A program made the translations under genes and the position numbers. From Phycicoccus sp. M110.8 (lineage in GTDB: Bacteria; Actinomycetota; Actinomycetes; Actinomycetales; Dermatophilaceae): a DNA stretch of 64,000 bases. The stretch spans positions 1,488,001 through 1,552,000 of the forward strand of contig NZ_JAWDIC010000001.1 of assembly GCF_032464895.1 (NCBI RefSeq), given 5' to 3'. The notes below the pieces were generated by a model that was not told where the DNA came from, did not search any database, and saw only the letters and a list, made by a program, of their open reading frames with translations. This document shows, one piece after another, positions 7,959 through 16,972 of this stretch; the stretch's first letter is position 1, and every line of letters begins with the position of its first letter.

Positions 7959-8821
7959 GCGCCGACATCCACGGCCTCGTGGGCGCCTATGCCGTCGACG
8001 CCGTCGACGACCACGAGCGCGCTGCGTTCGAGACCCACCTGGCCGAGTGCCCGGAGTGCCGTGCCGAGGTCTCCTCGCTGCGCGAGGCGGCCGGCCAGCT
8101 CGGCCTGCTCGCCGAGACCGCTCCCCCGTCGAGCCTGCGCGACGCCGTGCTCAGCCGGATCGGCACCGTGCGTCCGCTCCCGCCGCTGGCCGACGACCTG
8201 CGCTCGACCCCGCCCGTCGCGGGCGGTCCGCCAGCGCCACACCTGGACACGCCGACCCACCTGGTGCCGGTGCCGGCCACCGGCAGCGTCGACGAGGGAC
8301 CCGGCGGCACCGCGCACGACTCCACCCCGGTGGAGGAGTCGGGTGGCGGGGTCGTCGTGCCCCTGCGGCGGCGGAGCGCGCTCACCTGGCTTGCCGGGGT
8401 CGCAGCTGCTGCGGCCCTGGTGATCGGCGGCCTGGTGTGGAGCCCGTGGTCCGACTCCGGTCCGTCGACGCGGCTCACGGCCACCGAGCGGGTGCTCGAG
8501 GCCAAGGACGCGCAGCGGTTCGTCAAGGTGATCGACGGCGCCCGCGCCACGATCGTGCGCAGCCCGTCCATGGGCAAGGCCGTGCTCATCGCCGACAACA
8601 TGCCCTCCGCCCCTGCCGGGAAGGACTTCCAGGTCTGGTTCGACCAGCCGGGCAAGGGGATGCAGAGCGCGCTGGTCATGCCGCACGGCAGCGCGCCGAC
8701 GGTGACGGTGATGCTCGAGGGCGACGCGGCCACCGCGACCGGCGCCGGGATCACCCTCGAGCCGGCAGGCGGCTCCCCGGAGCCGACGTCGGCGCCGCTG
8801 GCACTGTTCTCGTTCAGCTGA
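7955..8821 (+). CDS. rskA: Anti-sigma-K factor RskA
   Basis: A 288-residue single-span membrane protein. The N-terminus (MSADIHGLVGAYAVDAVDDH, then HLAECPECRAEV near residues 30-41) is the cytosolic anti-sigma domain that binds SigK. A proline-rich linker of about 75 residues leads to one membrane span (residues 146-168, LTWLAGVAAAAALVIGGLVW). The C-terminal extracytoplasmic RskA domain includes FVKVIDGARATIVRSPSMGK and KDFQVWFDQPG. In mycobacteria RskA holds SigK until it is cut by regulated intramembrane proteolysis. It overlaps sigK by 4 bases and is followed by a strong terminator. Confidence 0.92.
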   Translation: MSADIHGLVGAYAVDAVDDHERAAFETHLAECPECRAEVSSLREAAGQLGLLAETAPPSSLRDAVLSRIGTVRPLPPLADDLRSTPPVAGGPPAPHLDTPTHLVPVPATGSVDEGPGGTAHDSTPVEESGGGVVVPLRRRSALTWLAGVAAAAALVIGGLVWSPWSDSGPSTRLTATERVLEAKDAQRFVKVIDGARATIVRSPSMGKAVLIADNMPSAPAGKDFQVWFDQPGKGMQSALVMPHGSAPTVTVMLEGDAATATGAGITLEPAGGSPEPTSAPLALFSFS

Positions 8822-8823
8822 CG

Positions 8824-8868
8824 GTCGACGGCTGAGGGCCCCTCCACCACCGGCCCTCGGCCGTCGAC
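8824..8868. terminator. Terminator after rskA
   Basis: GTCGACGGCTGAGGGCC (8824-8840) pairs with GGCCCTCGGCCGTCGAC (8852-8868), 17 bases with one mismatch around an 11-base loop, starting right after the rskA stop. It lies between convergent genes and may serve both. Confidence 0.75.
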
Positions 8869-8917
8869 ACCCCACGGCGACCAGCCGGTCACGACCGCCC
8901 GGGTGCCCGGTCCCTGT

Positions 8918-9781
8918 TCAGCGCAGGGCCGGCATCCGGGCGGCGGCCTGCTCGAGCACGGCCTCGCTCCCGGCATACACACCGTCGGGGCGCGGCCAGT
9001 GGGTGACGACGTCGGTGAAGCCGAGCTGTGCCGCCCGGCCGACCATGTCCTCGAACAGGTCGACGCTCTCCAGCGAGAACCGGGGTGAGCCGTCGAGCGA
9101 CAGGTAGCGGTCGAGCGGTCGCTCGCGCCCGGCCTGCGCCTCGGCCTCGTCGAGCCTCTGGGTGAGGCCTGCGACCCCTGCCCACCACTCCTCGAGGGTC
9201 TCGCCGCCGGCGCCGTACGTGACCCAGCCCTGGCCCAGGCGGGCCGCGAGCCGGAGCACGCGCGGCCCGTTCGCGGCCACGACGAACGGGAACCGCGGCC
9301 GCTGGGCCGAGCCCGGCAGCGTGCGCGCGTCGACGGTGCGGTGGAACCGTCCGTCGAGGTCGACGTGGTCCTGCGTCGCCAGGCGGTCAAGCGCCTCGAC
9401 GAACTCGTGGAACCGGTCCACGCGCTCCTTGAGCGAGAGGTCCTCGCCGAGGATGCGCGCGTCGAGGTCGCCACCGGTGTCGAGGCCGCACAGCAGCCGG
9501 CCTCCCGAGATGTCGTCCAGGGCGAGGAGGTCGCGCAGGAAGACGTACGGGTGGCGGTAGTTGGGCGAGCTCACGAACGTGCCGAGGCCGATGGTGGAGG
9601 TCACCGTGGCGGCGGCGGTCAGCGTCGGGAGCGCGCCGAACCACGGCGAGTCCGGCAGCCCGGCCCACACGAGGTGGTCGTAGGTCCAGGCGTGGTCGAA
9701 GCCGAGCTCCTCGGCGCCGCGCCAGAGCCGTTCGGCGTCGGACCACCGGTGCTCGGGCAGGATCGTGATGCCGAAGCGCAT
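8918..9781 (-). CDS. LLM-class (luciferase-like, probably F420-dependent) oxidoreductase
   Basis: A 287-residue luciferase-fold protein starting MRFGITILPEHRWSDAERLW. It shows the family pattern: GFDHAWTYDHLVW, then TSTIGLGTFVSSPNYRHP, then a region for cofactor and substrate binding (RPRFPFVVAANGPRVLRLAA). Such proteins use FMN or coenzyme F420; actinobacterial ones of this length are often F420-dependent, but the sequence alone does not settle it. It is divergent from the alcohol dehydrogenase gene; the 63-base gap holds a GTATGCCG word at 9791. Confidence 0.85.
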   Translation of the reverse strand: MRFGITILPEHRWSDAERLWRGAEELGFDHAWTYDHLVWAGLPDSPWFGALPTLTAAATVTSTIGLGTFVSSPNYRHPYVFLRDLLALDDISGGRLLCGLDTGGDLDARILGEDLSLKERVDRFHEFVEALDRLATQDHVDLDGRFHRTVDARTLPGSAQRPRFPFVVAANGPRVLRLAARLGQGWVTYGAGGETLEEWWAGVAGLTQRLDEAEAQAGRERPLDRYLSLDGSPRFSLESVDLFEDMVGRAAQLGFTDVVTHWPRPDGVYAGSEAVLEQAAARMPALR

Positions 9782-9844
9782 GCGCCGAGCGTATGCCGGG
9801 GGGCACGTCGGGCCGGCCTCGATCCCGCGTGGCAGGCTTGCGTC

Positions 9845-10891
9845 GTGAAGGCAACGATTCTGGGCGCCCCCCGCGACATCCGGCTCGAGGACGTCCCCGA
9901 CCCCACCCTGGTGGCCCCGACCGACGCGCTGGTCCGCGTGACGGCCGCGTGCGTCTGTGGCAGCGACCTGTGGCCGTACCGCGGCATCAACGAGGTGGCC
10001 GAGCCGACTCGGATCGGGCACGAGTTCGTCGGCATCGTCGAGGAGGTCGGCGCCGAGGTGCGCAGCCTGCGCCCCGGCGACTTCGTCATCGCCCCGTTCA
10101 AGTACTCCGACGGCACCTGCCCGCACTGCCGCGTGGGCATCCAGACGTCGTGCGTGCGCGGCGGCTTCTGGGGCGGCCCGGACCGTGACGGCGTCATGGT
10201 CGACGGCGGCCAGGGCGAGTACGTCCGCGTGCCCCTGGCCGACGGCACGCTGGTGGCCACCCGCGAGGTGCCGGGCGACGACCTCGTCCCCAGCCTGCTC
10301 GCGCTCAGCGACGTCATGGGCACCGGCTGGCACGCCGCAGTGGCCGCCCGGGTGCAGGAGGGCGACACCGTCGTGGTGGTCGGCGACGGCGCGGTCGGCC
10401 TCAGCGGTGTGCTCTCGGCTGCGCGCATGGGCGCCGAGCGGGTCATCGCGATGTCGCGGCACGCCTCGCGCCAGGCCATCGCCCGCGAGTTCGGTGCGAC
10501 GGACGTCGTCGAGGTCCGCGGCGAGGACGCCGTGGCGGCCGTGAACGAGCTCACCGACGGCGTCGGCGCCGACGCCGTGCTCGAGTGCGTGGGCACCGAC
10601 GAGTCGATGCAGACCGCCATCGCCGTCGCCCGGCCGGGTGCCACGGTCGGCTACGTCGGCGTGCCCCACGGGATCGAGTACCCGGTGCGCGACCTGTTCA
10701 GCCGCAACGTCGGCATCGCCGGTGGCGTCGCCCCGGTGCGGCAGTACCTTCCGCAGCTGCGCGACGACGTCCTCTCCGGTGCGATCAACCCGGGCCTCGT
10801 CTTCGACCTCGAGGTGCCGCTGGCCGACGTCGCCGAGGCGTATGCCGCGATGGACGAGCGCCGCGCGGTGAAGTCGCTCGTGCGGCCCTGA
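9845..10891 (+). CDS. Zinc-dependent MDR-family alcohol dehydrogenase
   Basis: A 348-residue medium-chain dehydrogenase starting at the GTG at 9845. The catalytic-zinc region is CVCGSDLWPYRG plus RIGHEFVGIVEEVG. A shortened structural-zinc loop follows (GTCPHCRVGIQTSC). The Rossmann nucleotide fold is VVVVGDGAVGLSGVLSA. Substrate specificity cannot be read. There is no Shine-Dalgarno, so the mRNA may be leaderless. It is followed after 2 bases by the spermidine-synthase-like gene and probably co-transcribed with it. Confidence 0.9.
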   Translation: MKATILGAPRDIRLEDVPDPTLVAPTDALVRVTAACVCGSDLWPYRGINEVAEPTRIGHEFVGIVEEVGAEVRSLRPGDFVIAPFKYSDGTCPHCRVGIQTSCVRGGFWGGPDRDGVMVDGGQGEYVRVPLADGTLVATREVPGDDLVPSLLALSDVMGTGWHAAVAARVQEGDTVVVVGDGAVGLSGVLSAARMGAERVIAMSRHASRQAIAREFGATDVVEVRGEDAVAAVNELTDGVGADAVLECVGTDESMQTAIAVARPGATVGYVGVPHGIEYPVRDLFSRNVGIAGGVAPVRQYLPQLRDDVLSGAINPGLVFDLEVPLADVAEAYAAMDERRAVKSLVRP

Positions 10892-10893
10892 CC

Positions 10894-11697
10894 GTGCCCG
10901 GCGCCCTGGAGCTGGTCGACGACGGCACCGGCGGGACCGTCGTCATGCTCGACGGCCACCCGCAGTCGTACGTGCAGCTCGACAACCCGCGGCTGCTCGT
11001 CTTCGAGTACGTCCAGTTCCTCGCCGCCGTCGTCGACTCCCTGCCCGAGGGGCCGCTCGCCGTCACCCACGTGGGTGGCGCCGGGCTGACCCTCCCGCGG
11101 TACGTCGCGCACACCCGCCCGGGGTCGCCGCAGATCGTGCTCGAGCCGGACGCCGCGCTCACCGAGCAGGTGCGCGCGGCGCTGCCGCTGCCCCGCGGCC
11201 ACCGCATCCGCGTCCGGCCCGTCGACGGCCGCAGCGGGCTCGGCGCGCTCGCCGACGCCAGTGCCGACGTGGTGGTCGTCGACGCGTATGCCGGCGGGCA
11301 GGTGCCCGCGGAGCTCGTCACCACCGAGTGGTTCACCGAGGTGCGACGGGTGCTCAGGCCCGAGGGCGTGCTGGCGATGAACACGACCGACGAGCCGGCG
11401 CGGCGGCACCTCGCCCGACTGCACGCCTCGGTGCACGCCGTCCTGCCGCACACGGCCGCCATCGCGACCTCCGAGGTCCGCAAGGGGCGCCGCTTCGGCA
11501 ACACCGTGCTGGTGGCGAGCGCGCGCAGGCTGCCGATGGACCAGCTCCCCCGCCGGGTCAACATGACGGCGTTCTCGGCGACGCTCGTGTCGGGTCGCGA
11601 GCTGCTCGGGTCGCTCGGCTCCGCCCGGCCCTTCACCGACGCGGACGCCGAGCCGACCCCCCAGCCGCCCGTGCTGGACCGGTGGCGCGTGCGCTGA
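10894..11697 (+). CDS. Spermidine-synthase-like (SAM-fold) protein
   Basis: A 267-residue protein with a spermidine-synthase-type core: VMLDGHPQSYVQLDNP, then LVFEYVQFLAAVVD, then the glycine motif VTHVGGAGLTLPRY, a second acidic strand ending (VLEPD) and DVVVVDAYAGGQVP. The N-terminal beta domain is short and the usual gatekeeping aspartates of true spermidine synthases are not obvious, so it may be a related methyltransferase-fold protein. The GTG at 10894 follows the dehydrogenase stop by 2 bases. Confidence 0.8.
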   Translation: MPGALELVDDGTGGTVVMLDGHPQSYVQLDNPRLLVFEYVQFLAAVVDSLPEGPLAVTHVGGAGLTLPRYVAHTRPGSPQIVLEPDAALTEQVRAALPLPRGHRIRVRPVDGRSGLGALADASADVVVVDAYAGGQVPAELVTTEWFTEVRRVLRPEGVLAMNTTDEPARRHLARLHASVHAVLPHTAAIATSEVRKGRRFGNTVLVASARRLPMDQLPRRVNMTAFSATLVSGRELLGSLGSARPFTDADAEPTPQPPVLDRWRVR

Positions 11698-11724
11698 CCG
11701 GCCTGTGCCCGGCAGGATGGACCC

Positions 11725-12768
11725 GTGCCCGACCTCACCCTGCCGCCGCCCCGCACGCCCGACCCCCACGACGCCCCCGCGCTGCGGTGGGGCGTCATCG
11801 CCCCCGGCGGCATCGCCCGCGCCTTCACCGAGGCGGTCCACACCCGCTCCGGCCAGCGGGTCGTCGCGGTCGGCTCGCGCAGCATCGAGCGAGCGCAGGA
11901 GTTCGCCCGGGACTTCGACGTGGCCAGGGCCCACGGCTCCTACGAGGACCTCGTGGCCGACTCCGACGTCGACGCCGTCTACGTCGCCTCCCCGCACTCC
12001 GAGCACCGCGACCACGCGCTGCTCGCGCTGGGGGCCGGCAAGCCCGTGCTCGTGGAGAAGGCCTTCACCCGCAACGCCGCCGAGGCGCGAGAGGTCGTCG
12101 AGACCGCCCGCACCGCACGGCTGTTCGCGATGGAGGCGATGTGGACGCGGTTCCTGCCGCACGTCGACGTCGTCCGCCGGTGCCTCGAGGACGGCCTGCT
12201 CGGTGAGGTGCACACCGTCTTCGCCGACCACGGGCAGAAGCTGTTCCCCGACGGCCCGCAGCGGCTGTCCGACCCGGCCCTCGCCGGCGGCGCCCTGCTC
12301 GACCTCGGCATCTACCCGGTGTCGTTCGCCTCGTTCGTCCTCGGCGCGCGCGGCGAGTTCCGGTCGGTCACCGCGCACGGCACCGTGACCGACACCGGCG
12401 TCGACGGCCAGGAGGGCGTGGTCCTGGAGAGCTCCGGCGGCGCGGTCGCCTCCGTCCTCGCGACGATGCTCACCAAGACCGGGACCACCGCCAGCATCTG
12501 CGGCACCCGGGCCCGGATCGACATCACCGGCGACTTCTACGCGCCCGGCGCGGTCGTGCGGCTCACCTCGACGGACCACGAGGTCCTCGACGAGTACACC
12601 GATCCCGAGCCGCGGGTCGGCCTGCACCACGAGGCCGTCGAGGTGGCGCGGCGCATCGGCGCGGGCGAGCTCGAGTCACCGCTGCTGCCGCTGGACGAGA
12701 CCGTCGCGATCATGGCCACGCTCGACGAGGTGCGTCGTCAGGTCGGGGTGTCCTACCCCGGGGAGTGA
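11725..12768 (+). CDS. Gfo/Idh/MocA family oxidoreductase
   Basis: A 347-residue NAD(P)-dependent dehydrogenase. The N-terminal Rossmann fold starts ALRWGVIAPGGIARAFTEAV (near residue 24). DAVYVASPHSEHRDHALLAL and GKPVLVEKAFTRNAAEAREV give the family EKP-type motif (here EKA), with the catalytic lysine. MEAMWTRFLPHVDVVRR and GGALLDLGIYPVSFASFVL are typical of the sugar- or diol-dehydrogenase subgroup. The GTG start at 11725 has AGGA upstream. It follows the spermidine-synthase-like gene by 27 bases and probably ends that operon. Confidence 0.9.
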   Translation: MPDLTLPPPRTPDPHDAPALRWGVIAPGGIARAFTEAVHTRSGQRVVAVGSRSIERAQEFARDFDVARAHGSYEDLVADSDVDAVYVASPHSEHRDHALLALGAGKPVLVEKAFTRNAAEAREVVETARTARLFAMEAMWTRFLPHVDVVRRCLEDGLLGEVHTVFADHGQKLFPDGPQRLSDPALAGGALLDLGIYPVSFASFVLGARGEFRSVTAHGTVTDTGVDGQEGVVLESSGGAVASVLATMLTKTGTTASICGTRARIDITGDFYAPGAVVRLTSTDHEVLDEYTDPEPRVGLHHEAVEVARRIGAGELESPLLPLDETVAIMATLDEVRRQVGVSYPGE

Positions 12769-12868
12769 GCCCCTCTGGGGTGACCGCCGCGGGGAGTGAG
12801 CGACTCGGGGCTCGGGCCCAGCACGGCACCCACAGCCCGGCTGAGGGTGCGAGGTGCTGGCCAGTGCG

Positions 12869-13231
12869 TCAGGCGAGCGGCATGAGCGGGCCGAGATCGG
12901 CCCGGTGGCCGCTGACCCGCAGCCGCCCCGACTCCCAGGCCTGGTCCCACCCCAGGGCGCCCGTGGCGACCTCGAGCCAGGTCTGCGCGTCGGTCTCGAC
13001 GACGTTCGGCGGGGTGCCACGGGTGTGGGTCGTCCCCTCGACGCACTGCACGGCACCGAACGGCGGCACGCGCACCTCCACGCTGCGACCCGGGGCGACG
13101 GCGGCGAGCTCCTCGAGCGTGTAGCGGACCGCCGTCGCGAGGTCGGTGCGGGCCGTGGCGCTGCCCTCCGAGCGCCACACGCGCACGGCGTCCCGGCCGG
13201 CGGGCACGGGGACTCGGCGACGCGGCGGCAT
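12869..13231 (-). CDS. Bacterial SCP ortholog (sterol carrier family protein)
   Basis: A 120-residue protein. DLATAVRYTLEELAAVAPGR followed by VEVRVPPFGAVQCVEG and then TPPNVVETDAQTWLEVATG match the small actinobacterial sterol-carrier-like family that is often found between purF and purL. The ligand is unknown; a lipid or other hydrophobic molecule is inferred from the fold. The ATG at 13231 lies inside a GTATGCCG word (GT-ATG-CCG). A 20-bp inverted repeat lies about 60 bases upstream. Confidence 0.8.
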   Translation of the reverse strand: MPPRRRVPVPAGRDAVRVWRSEGSATARTDLATAVRYTLEELAAVAPGRSVEVRVPPFGAVQCVEGTTHTRGTPPNVVETDAQTWLEVATGALGWDQAWESGRLRVSGHRADLGPLMPLA

Positions 13232-13291
13232 ACCGGCATCGTCGCACGGGGCGGCGACGCCACCGGCACCGGTCGCGGGCGGCCCGTCGCA

Positions 13292-13313
13292 CGATGGGTA
13301 GTTCTACCCATCG
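13292..13313. promoter_or_regulatory. Perfect 10-2-10 inverted repeat upstream of the SCP gene
   Basis: CGATGGGTAG, two bases (TT), then CTACCCATCG. The repeat is perfect and lies 61 bases upstream of the SCP-ortholog start and outside the nearby terminator hairpin. The tight spacing suggests a dimeric regulator site rather than a terminator. No regulator can be assigned. Confidence 0.45.
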
Positions 13314-13367
13314 ACGGTGTCGGTGGTCCCTCCTACTGTTTCCGGTGGGGACACCACTGGGGACGAA

Positions 13368-13403
13368 CGGCCCGGTCACGCGGGGGGACGCGTGACCGGG
13401 CCG
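13368..13403 (-). terminator. Terminator of the GAF histidine kinase gene
   Basis: CGGCCCGGTCACGCG (13368-13382) and CGCGTGACCGGGCCG (13389-13403) form a perfect 15-bp stem with a 6-base loop, 15 bases beyond the stop of the minus-strand kinase gene. Confidence 0.75.
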
Positions 13404-13418
13404 CTCGGTGTCCAGGGG

Positions 13419-14582
13419 TCAGCCGGGGAGGGTGAACCAGACGCTCGCGCCGCCGGCGTCGGAGTCATCGATCCCCATGAGGCCGCCGTGCGCCTCGACG
13501 ATCCGGCGGCAGGTGCTCAGCCCGATGCCGAGGCCGTCGACCGTGCTGGCGGCGCGCTCCATGAGGCCGAAGACGCGCTCGCGGTCGTCGGGCGTGACGC
13601 CGGGGCCGTTGTCGTCGACCGCGACGCGCCAGCCGTCGCTGATCTCGTCGCAGGTCACGGAGACGACGGGCGCGACGCCGGACTCGGCGGTGAACTTGAC
13701 GGCGTTGGCGAGCAGGTTCTGCAGGAGGGCGCGCAGCATGGTCTCGTCGCCGGTGACCTCGGGGAGGTCGCCGGCCCGCACCGTGGCACCGCTGTCCGCG
13801 AGCTGGGCGTCGAGGTCCTCGACGACCGCCGCCACGACCGCGCCGAGGTCCACGGCGGTGCGGCGGGCCCGACCGCCCACGCGGGCGTACTCGAGCAGGT
13901 CCACCACGAGCGCGTTCATCCGGTCGGCGGCGAGCTCGGCCCGCGAGAGCGCCATCGTCGCGAACGGCGCGTCGGCGAGCTCGGGGCTGCTGGAGGCCAG
14001 CTCGAGGAACCCGCGCAGCGCCGCCAGCGGGTTGCCGAGGTCGTGGCTGACCTGCCCCGCGAACCGGGCCAGCTGCTCGTTGGACCGGGCCAGCTCGCGG
14101 TGGGTCCGCCGCAGCTCGAGGACGTCGACGACCTGGTCGGCGAGCAGCTCGAGGGACCGGGCCGCGGCGTCCGACAGCTCGCGCGTGTCCTCGTCGAAGA
14201 CGCACAGGGTGCCGATGGGAATGCCGCCGGGCGTCACGAGCGGGCTCGAGGCGTAGAACCGGACCTTGCCGATGACCCCGGTGACGAACGGGTTCCGCGC
14301 GAACCGGTCGTCGGCCCGGGCATCGGGCACCACGACCCGGTGACCACCCTGGAAGACGAGGGCGCACATGGAGTCCTCGCGCGCGCAGACGGACGCCTCC
14401 ATGCCGACCGCGGCCACTTGGTGCTGGTGCCGGTCGTCGATGATGTTGATGGCGGCGGTGGGGACGTCACACACGGCGGCCGCGAGCTCGACGAGCCCGT
14501 GGAGGTCCGCCTCCTCCGGGCGGCCGACGACGTCGTATGCCGCGATCGCCTGTCGCCGCGCAAGGTCCTGGGCCGTGCTCAC
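13419..14582 (-). CDS. GAF-domain sensor histidine kinase
   Basis: A 387-residue soluble kinase. The N-terminal GAF domain (about residues 20-150) includes VCDVPTAAINIIDDRHQHQV, CAREDSMCALV and TPGGIPIGTLCVFDEDTREL, the subtype often seen in light or redox sensing. Then come a short coiled coil, the H-box FAGQVSHDLGNPLAALRGFL, the N-box LLQNLLANAVKFT and ATP motifs DNGPGV and GLGIGLSTC. No membrane span is present. The GTG at 14582 follows GGAGGGAGAGGC. No partner response regulator is adjacent, so its output is unknown. It lies just after purL on the same strand but ends at its own terminator. Confidence 0.9.
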   Translation of the reverse strand: MSTAQDLARRQAIAAYDVVGRPEEADLHGLVELAAAVCDVPTAAINIIDDRHQHQVAAVGMEASVCAREDSMCALVFQGGHRVVVPDARADDRFARNPFVTGVIGKVRFYASSPLVTPGGIPIGTLCVFDEDTRELSDAAARSLELLADQVVDVLELRRTHRELARSNEQLARFAGQVSHDLGNPLAALRGFLELASSSPELADAPFATMALSRAELAADRMNALVVDLLEYARVGGRARRTAVDLGAVVAAVVEDLDAQLADSGATVRAGDLPEVTGDETMLRALLQNLLANAVKFTAESGVAPVVSVTCDEISDGWRVAVDDNGPGVTPDDRERVFGLMERAASTVDGLGIGLSTCRRIVEAHGGLMGIDDSDAGGASVWFTLPG

Positions 14583-14656
14583 GCCTCTCCCTCCGGACGC
14601 CTCCGCCTCGAGGAGACAATCACCCCGCAACGGGACATCTACCCGATGGAGGGATG

Positions 14657-16972
14657 TTAGCGACCGAAGACCGCCGGGAGGGTGCCGGTGTGCGCATCCC
14701 GGAGCGCCGCGTACGAAACGCTGAACTGCCCTTGGACGTCGAGGCCGTCCGTCTGGTCGTCGACGACGCCGATCCGGGCGTGTGCCTGGCCGCGCGCGGT
14801 GCACATGTCGGTGAACCGCACCTCCTCCGAGCGAGGCACGGCCACGACAGCGCGGGCGGTGGACTCGCTGAAGAGGGCTGTGAAGGCGTCGACGCCGTCG
14901 CGCTCGCAGACCTCCTCGAGCCAGATGCGCGCGCCGACGCCGTGGCGCAGCGTGGCCTCCGCGAGCGCGATGGCGAGGCCACCGTCGGAGAGGTCGTGCG
15001 CCGCGTCGACGAGCCCGTCACGGCTGGCGTTGACGAGGATGTCGCCGAGCAGCTGCTCGGCGGCGAGGTCGACCACGGGCGGGTGGCCGCCGAGGTGGCC
15101 GTGCACGACGTGCGCCCACTCACCGCCGTCGAGCTCGTCGCGGGTGGTGCCGAGCAGGTAGATGACCTGGCCGGGCGTCTTCCACCCGCTGGGGGTACGG
15201 CGCGCGACGTCGTCCATGACACCCAGGACGCCGATGACGGGCGTCGGGTGGATCGCGACGTCGCCGGTCTGGTTGTAGAAGCTGACGTTGCCGCCGGTGA
15301 CCGGGATGCCGAGCGCCTTGCAGCCCTCGGCGATGCCCTTGACCGCCTCGCGGAACTGCCACATCACGCCCGGGTCCTCCGGCGAGCCGAAGTTGAGGCA
15401 GTCGGTGACGGCCAGCGGCGTGGCCCCCGCGGTCGCGACGTTGCGGTAGGACTCTGCGAGCGCGAGCTGCGCGCCGGCATACGGGTCGAGCTTGGCGAAC
15501 CGGCCGTTGCAGTCGGTGGACACGGCGACGCCGCGCCCCGTCTCCTCGTCGACGCGGACGACGCCCGCGTCGTCGGGCATCGCGAGCGCGGTGTTGCCGA
15601 GGACGTAGCGGTCGTACTGGTCGGTGACCCAGGACTTGTCGCACAGGTTCGGCGACGCGAGGAGGGTGAGCAGGTCGGCGGCGATCGCCTCACCCGTGGC
15701 GGGCTTCGGCAGCGTGCCGGCGCCGTTGTCCTGCAACGCGTCGAGGTATGCCGGGCGCTCCAGCGGGCGGTGGTAGGTCGGGCCCTCGTGGGCGACCGAG
15801 CGCGGCGGGACGTCGACGACGACCTCGCCGTGCCAGGTGATGACGAGGTGGTCGCCGTCGGTGACCTCGCCGATCACGGTGGCCTCGACGTCCCAGCGCT
15901 CGCAGATGGCCATGAACTCGTCGAGCTTGGCCCCCGGCTCGACGACGGCCATCATCCGCTCCTGGCTCTCCGACATGAGGATCTCCTCGGGCCGGAGGCT
16001 GGCGTCGCGCAGCGGGACGAGGTCGAGCTCGACCTGCATGCCGCCGTCACCGTTGGACGCGAGCTCGCTGGTGGCGCAGGAGAGCCCGGCGCCGCCGAGG
16101 TCCTGGATGCCGTCGACGACACCGGCCTTGTACAGGTCGAGGCAGCACTCGATGAGCACCTTCTCGGCGAACGGGTCGCCGACCTGGACGGCCGGGCGCT
16201 TGGTCGGGCCGCCCTCGTCGAAGGTCTCGGACGCGAGGACCGAGACGCCGCCGATGCCGTCGCCGCCGGTCTTGGCGCCGAACAGGATGACCTTGTTGCC
16301 GACGCCGGAGGCCTTGGCGAGGTGGATGTCCTCGACGCGCATGGCGCCGACGCACAGGGCGTTGACGAGCGGGTTGCCCTGGTAGCAGTCGTCGAAGACG
16401 ACCTCGCCGCCGATGTTGGGCAGGCCGATGCAGTTGCCGTAGCCGCCGACGCCCGCGACGACACCGGGCAGCACGCGCTGGGTGTCGGGGTGGTGCAGGT
16501 TGCCGAACCGCAGCGGGTCCATGACGGCGATCGGGCGCGCACCCATCGACATGATGTCGCGGATGATGCCGCCGACGCCGGTCGCGGCGCCCTGGTAGGG
16601 CTCGACGTAGGACGGGTGGTTGTGCGACTCGACCTTGAACGTCACCGCCCAGCCGTCGCCGATGTCGACGACGCCGGCGTTCTCACCGATGCCGACGAGC
16701 AGCTTCTCGCGCATCTCGTCGGTGGTGTTCTCGCCCCAGAGCGAGAAGTGCACCTTGGAGGACTTGTACGAGCAGTGCTCGGACCACATGACCGAGTACA
16801 TGGCGAGCTCGGCGCTGGTGGGGCGGCGGCCGACGATCTCGCGGATGTTGGCGTACTCGTCGGGCTTGAGGCCGAGCTCGGCCCACGGCTGCTCGACCCC
16901 GGGGGTCTGCGCGGCGTGCTCGACGGTGTCGACGTGCGGGCGGTCGGTGGCGTGTCCGGTGGTGGTGCTCAC
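14657..16972 (-). CDS. purL: Phosphoribosylformylglycinamidine synthase subunit PurL
   Basis: The large subunit of FGAM synthase (771 residues), the small-PurL type that needs PurQ and Pur[39 protein letters not shown] (metal and ATP site) and [10 protein letters not shown] are family landmarks. The GTG start at 16972 overlaps the purQ TGA (GTGA), so the subunits are translationally coupled. Order on the minus strand is purS-purQ-purL. An in-frame open stretch continues upstream through purQ sequence, but it is out of purQ's frame and is not a fusion. Confidence 0.97.
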   Translation of the reverse strand: MSTTTGHATDRPHVDTVEHAAQTPGVEQPWAELGLKPDEYANIREIVGRRPTSAELAMYSVMWSEHCSYKSSKVHFSLWGENTTDEMREKLLVGIGENAGVVDIGDGWAVTFKVESHNHPSYVEPYQGAATGVGGIIRDIMSMGARPIAVMDPLRFGNLHHPDTQRVLPGVVAGVGGYGNCIGLPNIGGEVVFDDCYQGNPLVNALCVGAMRVEDIHLAKASGVGNKVILFGAKTGGDGIGGVSVLASETFDEGGPTKRPAVQVGDPFAEKVLIECCLDLYKAGVVDGIQDLGGAGLSCATSELASNGDGGMQVELDLVPLRDASLRPEEILMSESQERMMAVVEPGAKLDEFMAICERWDVEATVIGEVTDGDHLVITWHGEVVVDVPPRSVAHEGPTYHRPLERPAYLDALQDNGAGTLPKPATGEAIAADLLTLLASPNLCDKSWVTDQYDRYVLGNTALAMPDDAGVVRVDEETGRGVAVSTDCNGRFAKLDPYAGAQLALAESYRNVATAGATPLAVTDCLNFGSPEDPGVMWQFREAVKGIAEGCKALGIPVTGGNVSFYNQTGDVAIHPTPVIGVLGVMDDVARRTPSGWKTPGQVIYLLGTTRDELDGGEWAHVVHGHLGGHPPVVDLAAEQLLGDILVNASRDGLVDAAHDLSDGGLAIALAEATLRHGVGARIWLEEVCERDGVDAFTALFSESTARAVVAVPRSEEVRFTDMCTARGQAHARIGVVDDQTDGLDVQGQFSVSYAALRDAHTGTLPAVFGR

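Noticed and set aside
14639-14656. Second copy of the 13292 palindrome upstream of the GAF kinase gene
   Set aside because: Only CATCGGGTAG resembles one arm; there is no matching second arm.
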